A stretch of 64,000 nt of DNA from Pectobacterium carotovorum (GTDB lineage Bacteria; Pseudomonadota; Gammaproteobacteria; Enterobacterales; Enterobacteriaceae): assembly GCF_033898505.1 (NCBI RefSeq), contig NZ_JAXAFK010000001.1, positions 1 to 64,000 on the forward strand. Reading direction: 5' to 3'. Position numbers and translations under genes: made by a program. The notes under the pieces are model-generated. The model saw nothing but the letters and a program-made list of their open reading frames with translations. It was not told the origin of the DNA and did not search any database. This document shows, piece after piece, positions 28,438-38,122 of the stretch (its first letter is position 1; each line of letters opens with the position of its first letter).

Positions 28438-28728
28438 TTATAAGGATGAGTCGCTGTCCGTCGCTGCGGCAGGCTTTTCTTCCGTAGACAGTTTCGCTTC
28501 CAGCTCGGTCATACGCTGTTCCAGACGGGCAATCTTCTCGCGCGTGCGGAGCAGAACCTGCGTCTGAATATCGAACTCTTCACGGTTCACCAAATCCAAT
28601 CGGGTCAGCTGTGCTTGCAAGACCTGACGAATCTTTTTCTCCACATCATCACCCAATTCCCGGATACCTTTTGGCATAGATTCATGCACTTGACGGGCGA
28701 TTTGCTCAATCTTCTTTGGGTCAATCAT
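28438..28728 (-). CDS. ubiK: Ubiquinone biosynthesis accessory factor UbiK (YqiC)
   Basis: A 96-residue protein of the BMFP/YqiC family. It begins [19 protein letters not shown], has an amphipathic N-terminal helix, and a long C-terminal coiled coil ([21 protein letters not shown]) that trimerises. UbiK assists the cytosolic ubiquinone-hydroxylation complex and is needed for virulence in Salmonella. It is divergent from ribB; in E. coli yqiC is also next to ribB. The short acidic tail is poorly conserved. Confidence 0.92.
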   Translation of the reverse strand: MIDPKKIEQIARQVHESMPKGIRELGDDVEKKIRQVLQAQLTRLDLVNREEFDIQTQVLLRTREKIARLEQRMTELEAKLSTEEKPAAATDSDSSL

Positions 28729-28815
28729 GTCGCTTTCCTGATTAGGTTATATAAAGTCACTACTATAGTAGCAAGTGTAATGCCTATAAACGAAGTCTGA
28801 CATCGGCTTTGCACA

Positions 28816-28867
28816 TATTCAGCATGGTTTTACTGTAATTCAGAATAGTTTTACTGTAATTCAGCAT
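28816..28867. repeat. 21-bp direct repeats upstream of the ribB riboswitch
   Basis: GTTTTACTGTAATTCAG occurs at 28827-28843 and 28848-28864 (period 21), with a further ATTCAGCAT fragment before the first. It lies between ubiK and the FMN riboswitch, in the divergent promoter region, and could be an operator array or slippage product. Confidence 0.7.
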
Positions 28868-28937
28868 ACGTTTTGCCCTATTTCCTGCGGCGGATCAATT
28901 GCCCTATCGAGGTATTAGCGTTATAGTAAATGCGCTT

Positions 28938-29112
28938 ATTCTCAGGGCGGGGTGTAATTCCCCACCGGCGGTAAACCAGTATACATACTGGAAGCCCGCG
29001 AGCGCTCATGCTGTGTTTTTTGATAGTAATTATCGATTTCGCAACGTGGGGTCAGCAGATCCGGTGTAATTCCGGGGCCGACGGTTAAAGTCCGGATGGG
29101 AGAGAGTAACGG
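28938..29112 (+). promoter_or_regulatory. FMN riboswitch (RFN element)
   Basis: Classical RFN element: CTCAGGGCGGGGTGTAATTC at its 5' side, the stem CCAGTATACATACTGG, an expanded variable arm, then GTCAGCAGATCC, GGTGTAATTCCGGGGCCGAC and GGTTAAAGTCCGGATGGGAG. It lies in the leader of ribB and, when bound to FMN, is expected to switch off expression by premature termination and/or by hiding the ribosome-binding site. About 125 nt of expression platform separate it from the ribB start. Confidence 0.97.
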
Positions 29113-29238
29113 TATCTGTCGGGCTATATGCCCGCTCGCGTTATTTTTGTTAGCCATTGCTATGCAACCAGTCGTAATGGTTACTCCTCAAGCTCGCCCT
29201 GATTCTGGTAATTCATAATAACATTGAGGTTTTTTACC

Positions 29239-29892
29239 ATGAATCAGACATTACTTTCTGAATTTGGCAATCCTACTGAACGCGTAGAACGCGCACTTGA
29301 TGCATTGCGTCATGGCCGCGGCGTGCTGGTGTTGGATGATGAAGATCGTGAAAACGAAGGTGACATGATCTTCTCCGCTGAAAATATGACCGTTGAACAG
29401 ATGGCGCTGACGATTCGTCACGGCAGTGGCATCGTGTGCCTGTGCCTGACGGAAGAGCGTCGCCAGCAGTTGGAATTGCCGATGATGGTGGAGAAGAACT
29501 CCAGCCATTACCAAACGGCGTTCACTGTAACGATTGAAGCCGCCGAAGGTGTGACGACGGGGGTTTCCGCTGCGGACCGCCTGACCACTATTCGTGCCGC
29601 GATTGCGGATAACGCCAAGCCGAGCGACCTGAATCGCCCTGGTCACGTATTCCCGCTGCGCGCCCAACCGGGTGGCGTATTAACGCGCGGTGGTCACACT
29701 GAAGCAACGGTTGATCTGATGACGCTGGCGGGCCTGAAGCCGTCTGGCGTTCTGTGTGAACTGACGAACGATGATGGCTCAATGGCGCACGCGCCGGAAG
29801 TGATCGCGTTTGCCAAGCAGCACAACATGCCGGTACTGACGATTGAAGATCTGGTGGCTTACCGCATCGCGGCAGAGCGCAAAGCCAGCTGA
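29239..29892 (+). CDS. ribB: 3,4-dihydroxy-2-butanone 4-phosphate synthase RibB
   Basis: A 217-residue enzyme converting ribulose 5-phosphate to formate and the four-carbon precursor of riboflavin. Metal and substrate motifs are visible: [10 protein letters not shown] near residue 33, GSGIVCLCL, and [24 protein letters not shown]. The open frame reaches 29224, but the ATG at 29239 gives [10 protein letters not shown] as in E. coli, with GAGG upstream. Single gene, controlled by the FMN riboswitch and ended by a good terminator. Confidence 0.97.
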   Translation: MNQTLLSEFGNPTERVERALDALRHGRGVLVLDDEDRENEGDMIFSAENMTVEQMALTIRHGSGIVCLCLTEERRQQLELPMMVEKNSSHYQTAFTVTIEAAEGVTTGVSAADRLTTIRAAIADNAKPSDLNRPGHVFPLRAQPGGVLTRGGHTEATVDLMTLAGLKPSGVLCELTNDDGSMAHAPEVIAFAKQHNMPVLTIEDLVAYRIAAERKAS

Positions 29893-29914
29893 TTCTTGCG
29901 GATACCGCGCAAAC

Positions 29915-29940
29915 AAAAGGGCCGATTAATCGGCCCTTTT
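29915..29940 (+). terminator. Intrinsic terminator after ribB
   Basis: Perfect palindrome AAAAGGGCCGAT-TA-ATCGGCCCTTTT, usable on both strands. Confidence 0.9.
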
Positions 29941-30000
29941 CTGTTTTATGGCTTAGGTTTTGAACGATACGTTTTTCGAACAACCTAGCGTTTTAATGAC

Positions 30001-30861
30001 TTACGGCTTTTTTGCCAGCAGCGTGGCGAAGCGCAGTTTGATGCGGTTGCCGTGTGCATCCGTCTTGTGCAGTTCACCCATATCCTCGTTGTATTTGAGG
30101 ATCTCCCAGTCGGCGTAATAGTTCTTCAGCTCGCCTTCTTTAAAGGTAAATGAGAAGGGCATTGGGCATGGGCAATCTTCCGTCGACATCGCGGCAATAA
30201 TCAGGTTATAGCCACCGTTAACGGTGCTGTCCTGCATATTGCTGATGATGTGCGGAATGCGATCGCGTTCCAGAAACATCAGCACGACAGTCGACAGGAT
30301 AAAGTCGTACTGCTCTTTGATTTCCGCCAGATTGATGTTGTAAACGCCTGCACGGATGTTTTCCAGCGCTTCGCTCTTGATGATGTTATTCAGCGAATCA
30401 ATGCTCTGCTCGTGCTTATCACAGGCTGTTACGTCAAACCCACGCAGGTTCAGATACAGTGAGTTACGACCGCCGCCGCAGCCTAAATCCAGCGTTTTGC
30501 CCGGTTTGATGTACTGCACCGCGTTGATCACTTCGGAGTGGGTTCGCGTCAGACCGTATTTTTTATGATAGAAATCTTCCGCCGAGCAGAAAAAGCTGAG
30601 CTGACATTCCAGATCGTCAGAGAAGGAAACAATGCGGTGCCACGCCTGCGGCTCAACAAACGGCGGCTGCTTCTCCTCGGAGAACTGGAACGTCTCCAGC
30701 GTCTCGCCGTCTTCGGTCAGCATGGAAAAGGTCATTTCCCCTTTCAGCACAGTCAATTTTGCCCAGGTGCCTTCCTGCGTGTTGTGCTTTTCCTGAAACG
30801 CGGCAGGCAGCGTCTGGCTGTTCCACTGCGGCATTTTCTTATAACAAATGAGATCTTGCAT
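30001..30861 (-). CDS. tehB: SAM-dependent methyltransferase TehB (tellurite resistance)
   Basis: A 286-residue, two-domain TehB. The N-terminal domain (about 1-90, [20 protein letters not shown]...) is the cupin-like extension of long TehB proteins; the C-terminal Rossmann methyltransferase has SAM motif [14 protein letters not shown]. It volatilises tellurite or selenite by methylation and gives resistance. The frame opens at 30912, but the ATG at 30861 has GAGG just upstream and the standard start. No tehA is present in the window. It runs alone, convergent with ribB. Confidence 0.93.
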   Translation of the reverse strand: MQDLICYKKMPQWNSQTLPAAFQEKHNTQEGTWAKLTVLKGEMTFSMLTEDGETLETFQFSEEKQPPFVEPQAWHRIVSFSDDLECQLSFFCSAEDFYHKKYGLTRTHSEVINAVQYIKPGKTLDLGCGGGRNSLYLNLRGFDVTACDKHEQSIDSLNNIIKSEALENIRAGVYNINLAEIKEQYDFILSTVVLMFLERDRIPHIISNMQDSTVNGGYNLIIAAMSTEDCPCPMPFSFTFKEGELKNYYADWEILKYNEDMGELHKTDAHGNRIKLRFATLLAKKP

Positions 30862-30963
30862 CTTTACCTCTGTAAATTCCAAAAGCGATGGCCGTATTCT
30901 ATTAATCCGCACGCAGACTGACTAGAAAATATGTATTTTAAATGCATTATTTATTTTGCCGTG

Positions 30964-32112
30964 TCAGGCCGTGGTTGAAGTTACAGTGGAAAGCTGTCGC
31001 AGCAGCGGAAATGCCTCTTTCATGCGTTCACCGCCGACTACAAAGGCGCGCAGCGCCTGCTGACTATCCAGCGCTTTCGCTACCATCCCCTGCTCGTTCC
31101 ATTCCTGCTGCCAGTGCAGGTCGCCACTCGTGATATCACCCGCCATCTGTAAAGGAAACAGCGGCGTTTTGATTTTAACCAGCATCGGCGGCAGCGTCAG
31201 CACCTCACTGGCTCCCAGCAGGTTTTTCGCCAGCGTCATCGCGCTGAGCTGAATCGGCTGCAGGAAAGGCAGGAGCTTGCCGCCAATCTCTGCGCAGTCG
31301 CCCAGCGCGTAAATCTGCGGGTCGGTGGTCTGTAACTGTGTATTGGTCTGAATGCCTTTCTGCACCGTTAACCCCGCCGCTTTCGCCAACTGCGTGTTGG
31401 CCTGCAAACCGATAGCGGAGAGGACTTCGTCCACTTCGACAGCCCGACCATCGGTAAATGTGGCCAGCACGCCGGTTTCGGTTTTTTCCAACTGCTGTAA
31501 GTTCATGTTCAGCAGCAGTGAAACCCCTTGTTGCGTCAGCGTGAATTGCAGGCGCGCGCTGACTTCGGGCGGCATCAACGCGGGCAGAATGCTGCTGGCG
31601 CAGTCAACCAGCGTGACCTGTTTTCCTGCGCGCTCCAGATCCATCGCCAGCTCAGTACCGATGAGCCCGGCACCAAGCACCAATATCCGCTCGGCCTGCC
31701 AGAGTCGGCCTTCATGGGCGCGGTATTCCTGCTGACTATTGAGCGTCAGCATATGTTCGCGTCCCGGAATCGGCGGCACCATCGCACTGGCACCCGTTGC
31801 GAACACCAGCTTGTGGTAATCATAGCGATCCGTGCCGCAGATGACCTGCTGCGCATGGCGTTCAATGGCGGTGACGCGCGTGTTGGCCAGCAGCGCAATA
31901 CGGTTTTCTTCGGCAAATGCGCTTGCCTGCATCTTGGTCAGATCGTCGGCGTGCTGTTGCAGGCTGATCACATGGCTTAAATCCGGTTTGTTGTACTCAT
32001 CGCCGCTGTCGGCGGTGATCAGGCGGATAGGGCAGTGCGCATCCAGCTTGCGCAGTTGCCGGATGAGCTGGCGGGCAGCAAAGCCCGCGCCAATAATCAC
32101 GATATCTTTCAT
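30964..32112 (-). CDS. norW: Nitric-oxide reductase FlRd-NAD(+) reductase NorW
   Basis: A 382-residue FAD/NADH oxidoreductase that reduces the rubredoxin domain of NorV. FAD motif VIIGAGFAARQLIRQL at the N-terminus, NAD motif LVLGAGLIGTELAMDL at mid-protein, and a second FAD motif IYALGDCAE. The frame extends far upstream into norV, but AAGGAG (32119-32124) points to the ATG at 32112, giving MKDIVIIGAG. It is 10 bp after norV in one operon. Confidence 0.95.
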   Translation of the reverse strand: MKDIVIIGAGFAARQLIRQLRKLDAHCPIRLITADSGDEYNKPDLSHVISLQQHADDLTKMQASAFAEENRIALLANTRVTAIERHAQQVICGTDRYDYHKLVFATGASAMVPPIPGREHMLTLNSQQEYRAHEGRLWQAERILVLGAGLIGTELAMDLERAGKQVTLVDCASSILPALMPPEVSARLQFTLTQQGVSLLLNMNLQQLEKTETGVLATFTDGRAVEVDEVLSAIGLQANTQLAKAAGLTVQKGIQTNTQLQTTDPQIYALGDCAEIGGKLLPFLQPIQLSAMTLAKNLLGASEVLTLPPMLVKIKTPLFPLQMAGDITSGDLHWQQEWNEQGMVAKALDSQQALRAFVVGGERMKEAFPLLRQLSTVTSTTA

Positions 32113-32122
32113 CATCCTCTCC

Positions 32123-33652
32123 TTAGCGAATCGGATTGAAAACGTCTTTGCCCAGCCCGCATTCCGGGCAGAGGAAGCTGTCTGGTACGTCCGACCACAG
32201 GGTGCCAGGTGTAACATCCTGCATCGGCTCGCCAAGTGCCGGATCGTAAATCCATTGGCAGACGCTGCACTGCATACAGCCGCTTTCTGACTGCACCGCT
32301 GGCTGTGCGGTTGACTGTGGCGCCGCGACTTCACTGCAACCACAGGCGCTCTCGGCGGGGGCGCTCACACTCTGCGGGGCGCTGGCGGTTTGCGGTGCCG
32401 CAGTGGGCTGTTTTACTGGCGAAATGACACGACGGGCTGGTGTATCATCCAGCGGATGCAGCGCCCACTGACGAGCGATTTCGCGGCCGTGTTCGCGGCA
32501 AATTTCCAGTGCGGAACCGTCAGGACGCCACTTGGTTTTCAGCGCCAGCGTGGTTTCAAAACCGGCGTCCATCAGACGGGTTTGAATGCGATCTACCGCG
32601 CCGCCGTTCCAGCCGTAGCTGCCGAACGCTGAGGCTTTCTTGTTTTGGAAACGCAGGCCGGTGATCTCTTCCAGCATGGCGGCGACCTTCGGCATCATCA
32701 CGTTATTCATGGTGGATGAACCGACTAACACGCCTTTCGAGCGGAAGACCTGCGTCAGTATTTCGTTCTTGTCGTGGCGGGCGACGTTATAGATTTTCAC
32801 CGCTACGCCGGGGTCAACATCGTTGATGCCTTGCGCGATGGCGTCGGCCATCATGCGGGTGTTATTGGACATCGTGTCGTAAAACAGCGTGATGCGGTCT
32901 TCCTGATAGCTGTCCGCCCATTTCAGATACAGGTGGATGATCTGGGCAGGATCGTCACGCCATACCACGCCGTGTGAGGTTGCAACCATCGACAGCGGCA
33001 GGTTGAAGCCCAGCACTTCATGGATCTTGGCGGTGACTAAGCGGCTGAACGGCGTCAGAATATTGGCGAAATAGCGCTGGCACTGTTCGAACAGTTCTGT
33101 CTGATCTACCTCGTCATTAAACAGGTGCTCATCGCAATAGTGCTGGCCGAACGCATCGTTACTGAACAGCACGGCGTCCTCGGTCATATAGGTCATCATG
33201 CTATCCGGCCAGTGCAGCATTGGCGTTTCGATAAAGATCAGCTGCTTGCTGTTGCCGATATCCAGCGTGTCGCCGGTTTTGACCGTGTGGAAATTCCACT
33301 CCGGGTGGTGGTGGTGACCGGTGATGGAATCGATCGCGTTGTGGGTACAGTAAATTGGCGTGTTGGGAATACGTGCCATCAGTTCGCTCAGCGCGCCGGC
33401 GTGATCCTCTTCGGCGTGGTTGATCACGATGTAGTCAATCGTGTTCAGATCCACTTCTGCCATCAGGTTCTGCACAAAATCGCGGCTGAACTTGTGATCG
33501 ACGGTATCGATCAGCACGGTTTTTTCTTCGCGGATCAGGTAGCTGTTGTAGCTGCTGCCTTGCAGCGTCTTGTATTCGGTGCCGTGAAAATCACGCACTT
33601 CCCAGTCGCGTTGTCCAACCCAGTGGATATTGTTCTTAACGTGAATTGTCAT
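32123..33652 (-). CDS. norV: Anaerobic nitric-oxide reductase flavorubredoxin NorV
   Basis: A 509-residue enzyme reducing NO to N2O under low oxygen. It has an N-terminal di-iron metallo-beta-lactamase domain (HAEEDH, residues 79-84), a flavodoxin domain ([14 protein letters not shown]), and a C-terminal rubredoxin (CSVCQWIYD and [11 protein letters not shown]). It is about 30 residues longer than E. coli NorV (479) because the linker before the rubredoxin is expanded, Ala/Pro/Ser-rich, and carries an extra CGCSE cluster. Transcribed from a sigma-54 promoter activated by the divergent NorR. NO defence fits encounters with plant or microbial nitrosative stress. Confidence 0.96.
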   Translation of the reverse strand: MTIHVKNNIHWVGQRDWEVRDFHGTEYKTLQGSSYNSYLIREEKTVLIDTVDHKFSRDFVQNLMAEVDLNTIDYIVINHAEEDHAGALSELMARIPNTPIYCTHNAIDSITGHHHHPEWNFHTVKTGDTLDIGNSKQLIFIETPMLHWPDSMMTYMTEDAVLFSNDAFGQHYCDEHLFNDEVDQTELFEQCQRYFANILTPFSRLVTAKIHEVLGFNLPLSMVATSHGVVWRDDPAQIIHLYLKWADSYQEDRITLFYDTMSNNTRMMADAIAQGINDVDPGVAVKIYNVARHDKNEILTQVFRSKGVLVGSSTMNNVMMPKVAAMLEEITGLRFQNKKASAFGSYGWNGGAVDRIQTRLMDAGFETTLALKTKWRPDGSALEICREHGREIARQWALHPLDDTPARRVISPVKQPTAAPQTASAPQSVSAPAESACGCSEVAAPQSTAQPAVQSESGCMQCSVCQWIYDPALGEPMQDVTPGTLWSDVPDSFLCPECGLGKDVFNPIR

Positions 33653-33696
33653 GTTCTGAAACCTCGATAGTCGTATACGGGAATATGCTGTAGAGA

Positions 33697-33713
33697 TTGC
33701 AGAAAGCGTGCCA
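33697..33713 (-). promoter_or_regulatory. Sigma-54 promoter of norVW
   Basis: On the minus strand TGGCAC-N5-CTGC (full match TTGGCACGCTTTCTGCAA) fits the -24/-12 consensus TGGCAC-N5-TTGC with one change. It lies 45 bp upstream of the norV start and downstream of the three NorR sites. Confidence 0.85.
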
Positions 33714-33756
33714 ATTTTTAATATGTTGATTTATAACGGTTTAATAAATGATGATT

Positions 33757-33812
33757 GTCAAAATGACATGATTTATCTATTGTCTTAATGACACAGACTC
33801 TGTCATTAGGAC
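33757..33812. promoter_or_regulatory. Three NorR-binding sites
   Basis: GTCAAAATGAC (33757-33767), GTCTTAATGAC (33782-33792) and GTCATTAGGAC (33802-33812) fit the GT-N7-AC NorR site. Spacing start to start is 25 and 20 bp. Three sites are also used in E. coli to assemble the NorR hexamer at norVW. The third site contains the AGGA ribosome-binding site of norR, so NorR probably represses its own gene. Confidence 0.88.
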
Positions 33813-33817
33813 ACACC

Positions 33818-35356
33818 ATGACACTCTCTATTAACGCCCTTGCCCGCATTGCCATTGAGCTACAAATGGGGCTATCAAATCAGGATCGTTTTCAGCGCTT
33901 GATTAACAGCCTGCGCCAGCTGCTACGCTGTGATGCCTCGACGCTGCTGCGTTACGAAAATCAGCTGTTCCGCCCGCTGGCGATCGACGGTCTGGCACCA
34001 GACGTGCTGGGGCGACGCTTTCGTCTGTCCGATCATCCCCGTCTGGAGGCCATTGCCCGTGCGGGCGATGTGGTGCGCTTTCCGGCAGATAGCCAGCTTC
34101 CCGATCCCTATGACGGCCTGATCCCCAGTCAGGAAGATCTTAAGGTGCATGCCTGCGTCGGCTTGCCGCTATTTGCTAATCAGAATCTGATCGGCGCGCT
34201 GACTGTGGACGGTATGGATCCCTGTCAGTTCGACCATTTTAGCGATGAAGAACTGCGGCTGGTGGGAGCGATGGCGGCGGCGGCGCTGAGCAACGCGCTG
34301 TTGATGGAACGTCTTGAGCGGCAGTTGCCCGCACCGGTGCGAGCTGAAAGTCCGGCGGCGGAAAGCGTTGAGGAAATGGTCGGGCTGTCGGAACCGATGC
34401 AGCGGCTGAAGAAGGAAGTCGATATCGTCGCGGGTTCCGATCTGAACGTGCTGATTATGGGAGAAACCGGCGTCGGTAAAGAGCTGGTGGCGCGGGCGAT
34501 TCATCGCGGTTCCAGCCGGGCAACTCATCCTCTGGTGTACCTGAACTGCGCCGCGCTGCCGGAGTCGGTTGCGGAGAGCGAGCTGTTTGGTCATGTGAAG
34601 GGCGCGTTTACCGGTGCGATCCATCATCGCACCGGCAAGTTTGAAATGGCGGATAACGGCACGCTGTTTCTGGATGAGATTGGAGAACTGTCGCTGACGC
34701 TACAGGCGAAGCTGCTGCGCGTATTGCAGTATGGCGATCTCCAGCGCGTAGGCGATGACAATAGCCTGAAAGTGAACGTGCGCGTGCTGGCGGCGACCAA
34801 CCGCGATCTGCGGCAGGCGGTGCTGGATGGCGCGTTCCGTGCTGACTTGTTCCACCGTCTGAGCGTGTTCCCGCTATCCGTACCGCCGCTGCGCGAGCGT
34901 CGTCAGGATGTGGCGCTGCTGGCGGGATTCTTCTGCGAGCGCAGCCGTGCGCAGCTGGGGCTGGCGCGTTTGGCGTTAACGGCCGACGCGGGCGCGCTGT
35001 TGGAACAGTACGACTGGCCGGGGAACGTGCGTGAGCTGGAACACGCTATTTATCGTGCCACCGTGCTGGCGCGAGCAGGTCAGGAATCAGGCGAGGTGCT
35101 GTTAGGCCCTGAACACTTCAATCTCGAACTTCCCTCCCAGCCTGTTCATGCGACCTCCGGTTCATCGAGCGCTATCGACATCGCGCCGGCGTATTTCATC
35201 AGCGGCGGCCTGCGGGAGGCAACGGACGACTATCAGCGTTGGGTCATCCAACAAACGCTGGTGCGCCATGAGAGCAACTGGTCATCCTGCGCAAGGGAAC
35301 TGGAAATAGACAGCGGCAACCTGCATCGGCTGGCAAAGCGATTGGGCATCAAATAA
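33818..35356 (+). CDS. norR: NO-responsive sigma-54 activator NorR
   Basis: A 512-residue enhancer-binding protein. The N-terminal GAF domain (about 1-170) holds the mononuclear iron that senses NO. The central AAA+ domain shows Walker A GETGVGKE, the sigma-54 contact loop GAFTGA and Walker [10 protein letters not shown]. The C-terminus has the Fis-like HTH ([21 protein letters not shown]). The frame opens at 33788, but I place the start at the ATG at 33818 ([16 protein letters not shown]), which matches E. coli NorR and has AGGA 6 nt upstream. Confidence 0.95.
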   Translation: MTLSINALARIAIELQMGLSNQDRFQRLINSLRQLLRCDASTLLRYENQLFRPLAIDGLAPDVLGRRFRLSDHPRLEAIARAGDVVRFPADSQLPDPYDGLIPSQEDLKVHACVGLPLFANQNLIGALTVDGMDPCQFDHFSDEELRLVGAMAAAALSNALLMERLERQLPAPVRAESPAAESVEEMVGLSEPMQRLKKEVDIVAGSDLNVLIMGETGVGKELVARAIHRGSSRATHPLVYLNCAALPESVAESELFGHVKGAFTGAIHHRTGKFEMADNGTLFLDEIGELSLTLQAKLLRVLQYGDLQRVGDDNSLKVNVRVLAATNRDLRQAVLDGAFRADLFHRLSVFPLSVPPLRERRQDVALLAGFFCERSRAQLGLARLALTADAGALLEQYDWPGNVRELEHAIYRATVLARAGQESGEVLLGPEHFNLELPSQPVHATSGSSSAIDIAPAYFISGGLREATDDYQRWVIQQTLVRHESNWSSCARELEIDSGNLHRLAKRLGIK

Positions 35357-35362
35357 ACAAAC

Positions 35363-35382
35363 GCCCCGAAAATTGGGGCGCT
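35363..35382 (+). terminator. Hairpin after norR
   Basis: CGCCCC/GGGGCG stem with A/T-rich loop (GAAAATT) just after the norR stop; no T-run follows. Confidence 0.5.
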
Positions 35383-35417
35383 GTAGACCGTAGACAAACC
35401 TATTTACCGAACGAAAA

Positions 35418-35597
35418 CGGGAGTAACGGAATAGAAGAGTAAAGCGTTTGCGCCATGGACAAAAACGTCAGGAACGTTTTTGAACGTTGCTCGCGACGGC
35501 CCTGAAAGGGTGAATCTCGGGATGAGATTCATATCTGCGCAAGCCGAGCGCACATGGACGTGTTTACAGCGACTTTACGATCTATCCGTTACTCCCG
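35418..35597. mobile_element. 180-bp MITE-like element with terminal inverted repeats, copy 1
   Basis: Ends are the inverted 13-mers CGGGAGTAACGGA and TCCGTTACTCCCG; pairing continues into TAGAAGAGTAAAG / CTTTACGATCTA. Inside are two further perfect hairpins, AAAAACGT-CAGGA-ACGTTTTT (35461-35481) and GAATCTC-GGGAT-GAGATTC (35512-35530). No coding potential. A shorter relative with the same ends lies at 61283-61386. It sits between norR and the 3' end of fumA, filling most of that 286-bp space. Confidence 0.75.
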
Positions 35598-35642
35598 CTC
35601 GGCTGGCGTTAGCTACTAACCTCTAATGACTACAGGACGTAG

Positions 35643-37286
35643 TTAACCGCATTTCACGCACTTGGCGCTCTGAATCACCTGGAAGAAATCGTTGCCTTTA
35701 TCATCGACCAGAATAAAGGCTGGGAAATCTTCGACTTCGATTTTCCAGATAGCTTCCATTCCCAGTTCCGGGTATTCCACACAGGTCAGGCTCTTGATGC
35801 TGTTCTGCGCCAGAATTGCTGCCGGGCCGCCGATGCTGCCGAGGTAGAAACCGCCGTGTTTATGGCATGCGTCGGTCACCTGCTGGCTGCGGTTGCCTTT
35901 TGCCAGCATGATCATGCTGCCGCCGTTGGCTTGCAGTAAATCGACGTAGGAATCCATACGGCCAGCGGTGGTTGGGCCTAACGAGCCGGACGGGTAGCCT
36001 TCTGGCGTTTTCGCCGGGCCCGCATAGTAGATCGGGTGATCTTTGATGTACTGCGGCAGGCCTTCACCGTTATCCAGACGTTCTTTCAGCTTGGCGTGAG
36101 CAATGTCACGGCCCACGATGATGGTACCGGTCAGGGAAAGACGGGTGGATACCGGATACTGCGACAGCGTTTTCAGGATCTCGGCCATCGGACGGTTCAG
36201 GTCGATTTTAACCGCATCGCCTTCGCCCGTTTCACGCAGATGTTCAGGGATATATTTACCCGGATTCTGCTCTAACTGCTCCAGCCAGACGCCCTTGCGG
36301 TTGATCTTGCCTTTGATGTTACGGTCAGCGGAACAGGATACGCCCATGCCGACAGGGCAAGATGCGCCGTGGCGCGGCAGGCGGATAATCCGCACGTCGT
36401 GCGCAAAATATTTACCACCGAACTGCGCGCCCAGACCCAGATCGCGCGCGGCTTCCAGAATTTCCTGCTCCAGCGCGACATCACGAAACGCCTGACCGTG
36501 TTCATTGCCTTCGGTCGGCAGTTCATCATAGTACTTGGTTGATGCCAGTTTAACGGTTTTCAGCGTGGTTTCTGCCGAGGTGCCGCCAATGACAAACGCG
36601 ATGTGGTACGGCGGACAGGCCGCGGTGCCCAGTGAACGCATTTTCTCGATCAGGAAACTTTTCAGTTTACCCGGCGTCAGCAGCGCTTTGGTTTCCTGAT
36701 ACAGGTAGGTTTTGTTGGCGGAACCGCCGCCTTTGGTGACAAACAGGAATTTATAGTCTTCGCCTTCGGTACTGTAGAGGTCAATCTGTGCGGGCAGGTT
36801 GGTGCCGGTGTTAACCTCTTTGTACATATCCAGCGCGGCGTTCTGCGAGTAGCGCAGGTTGTCTTCAATGAACGTGTTGTACACGCCCTTGGACAGCGCT
36901 TCGGCGTCGTTACCGCCGGTCCAGACGTTCTGGCCTTTTTTACCGACGATGATCGCCGTACCCGTATCCTGACAGGTCGGCAGGATGCCCTTGGCTGAAA
37001 TTTCTGAGTTGCGCAGAAATTGTAGAGCAACGTATTTATCGTTTTCGCTGGCTTCCGGATCGCTAAGAATATCGGCAACTTGCTGCTGGTGAGCGGGGCG
37101 GAGCATGAAAGAGGCATCGTGGAAGGCTTGCTGAGCCAGAAGCGTCAGCGCGGCTGGCTCGATCTTCAGGATGTCCTGACCTTCAAACTGGGCGACAGAG
37201 ACAAAATCGCTGCTCAACAGGCGATATTCGGTGTCATCTTTACTGAGTGGAAACGGATCTTGGTAATAGAAGGGTTTATTCGACAT
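35643..37286 (-). CDS. fumA: Class I fumarase (FumA/FumB)
   Basis: A 547-residue iron-sulfur fumarate hydratase interconverting fumarate and malate. The N-terminal domain has cluster cysteine [10 protein letters not shown] near 105; other cluster cysteines lie in [13 protein letters not shown] and [14 protein letters not shown]. The C-terminal swivel domain has [24 protein letters not shown]. Length fits E. coli FumA/FumB (548). FumA and FumB cannot be told apart by sequence reading; the symbol is a family label. Single gene; its promoter lies in the AT-rich 37.3-kb space. Confidence 0.92.
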   Translation of the reverse strand: MSNKPFYYQDPFPLSKDDTEYRLLSSDFVSVAQFEGQDILKIEPAALTLLAQQAFHDASFMLRPAHQQQVADILSDPEASENDKYVALQFLRNSEISAKGILPTCQDTGTAIIVGKKGQNVWTGGNDAEALSKGVYNTFIEDNLRYSQNAALDMYKEVNTGTNLPAQIDLYSTEGEDYKFLFVTKGGGSANKTYLYQETKALLTPGKLKSFLIEKMRSLGTAACPPYHIAFVIGGTSAETTLKTVKLASTKYYDELPTEGNEHGQAFRDVALEQEILEAARDLGLGAQFGGKYFAHDVRIIRLPRHGASCPVGMGVSCSADRNIKGKINRKGVWLEQLEQNPGKYIPEHLRETGEGDAVKIDLNRPMAEILKTLSQYPVSTRLSLTGTIIVGRDIAHAKLKERLDNGEGLPQYIKDHPIYYAGPAKTPEGYPSGSLGPTTAGRMDSYVDLLQANGGSMIMLAKGNRSQQVTDACHKHGGFYLGSIGGPAAILAQNSIKSLTCVEYPELGMEAIWKIEVEDFPAFILVDDKGNDFFQVIQSAKCVKCG

Positions 37287-37582
37287 TTTTTTCTCACTTG
37301 CAATTGCATTAATTAGTAAATTTTCACCTTATAGGATTCAGCATCTTATTATTAAGGCGTATTACCGCAGCACTACAGGGATGTCTCGAATACAAAAGTA
37401 GTAATCGCCATAATAGTATGGTTTTTTGTCGGGAAGTACCACTTTGGTACATCACAATAATAGGGATGCGCGTGTTATTTTTTCCCCGCAGCAGACGCGT
37501 GGAACGGCGGCACGGCACAGGTTTCCTGTATACGAACGCCACGGGAAATGGCACGCGGTTTAATGTGAAGATATTCCTCTTT
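37287..37582. other. Non-coding upstream region of fumA
   Basis: A 296-bp AT-rich stretch without a convincing gene; it should contain the fumA promoter. An open frame on the minus strand (37324-37554) and one on the plus strand (37418-37648) lack ribosome-binding sites and run into the ERIC element. Confidence 0.5.
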
Positions 37583-37709
37583 TATACCCGTTATACTTCA
37601 AATTGCATGTGCGTTGGCTACGTTCACTCACCCGAATCACTTACCTGAGTAAGCTCATCGGGATTCCTTCTCTTGCCGCCTTCCTGAAATTCGAATTATT
37701 TAGGGTATA
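37583..37709 (+). repeat. ERIC element, 127 bp
   Basis: Full-length enterobacterial repetitive intergenic consensus: starts TATACCCGTTATACTTCAAA, contains GCATGTGCGTTGGCTACGTT and TTGCCGCCTTCCTG, and ends GAATTATTTAGGGTATA. Exactly 127 bp. The 158 bp after it, before the HhH gene, is AT-rich and empty. Confidence 0.93.
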
Positions 37710-37867
37710 ATTGGCTTAATTAAGTAAAGTAAATGGTGAAATTAAAAACAATAACCATTTATTCTTTAATGTTATTTGATGGCGATATAAAGAAATCGTT
37801 ATTGGCTTTTTATCGCCTGACGAAAAATGAGATCGCCATAAAAGCCACAGTGCTGTGGCCGGTAGGA

Positions 37868-38104
37868 TTACTGATGTGATTTTGCCAACGTAATGGCGGC
37901 AGCGATGGCAGCGCGCGCCTGCGGGCTGTTTTTCCAGCAGGTTGAGCCCGTCAGTGCGGCGGCGTTCGCCACAATATCGCTAACGTCGGCTTCACTCAGC
38001 TGTGCCAGCGTGGTGAAGCCCATTTGCTCCAGACGGGCGACTACCGCAGGGCCAACGCCTTTTACGGCCAGCAGCGCCTCACGTTCCTGTGGGGAAAACA
38101 TCAT
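37868..38104 (-). CDS. Small helix-hairpin-helix protein
   Basis: A 78-residue protein with one helix-hairpin-helix motif (LLAVKGVGPAVVARLEQMGF, residues 11-30) and a second helical half ending ARAAIAAAITLAKS. HhH motifs bind DNA backbones non-specifically. The family is a short hypothetical type seen in enterobacteria; I do not know its function. GGAG precedes the double ATG start. The LysR gene ends 18 bp upstream of it, so they could be co-transcribed. One central Cys (GSTCW) is present. Confidence 0.75.
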   Translation of the reverse strand: MMFSPQEREALLAVKGVGPAVVARLEQMGFTTLAQLSEADVSDIVANAAALTGSTCWKNSPQARAAIAAAITLAKSHQ

Positions 38105-38122
38105 GATGACTCCGTAGATAAA

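Noticed and set aside
33125..33670. 181-residue frame antisense to norV
   Set aside because: Runs across the conserved di-iron domain of norV in reverse; no independent support.
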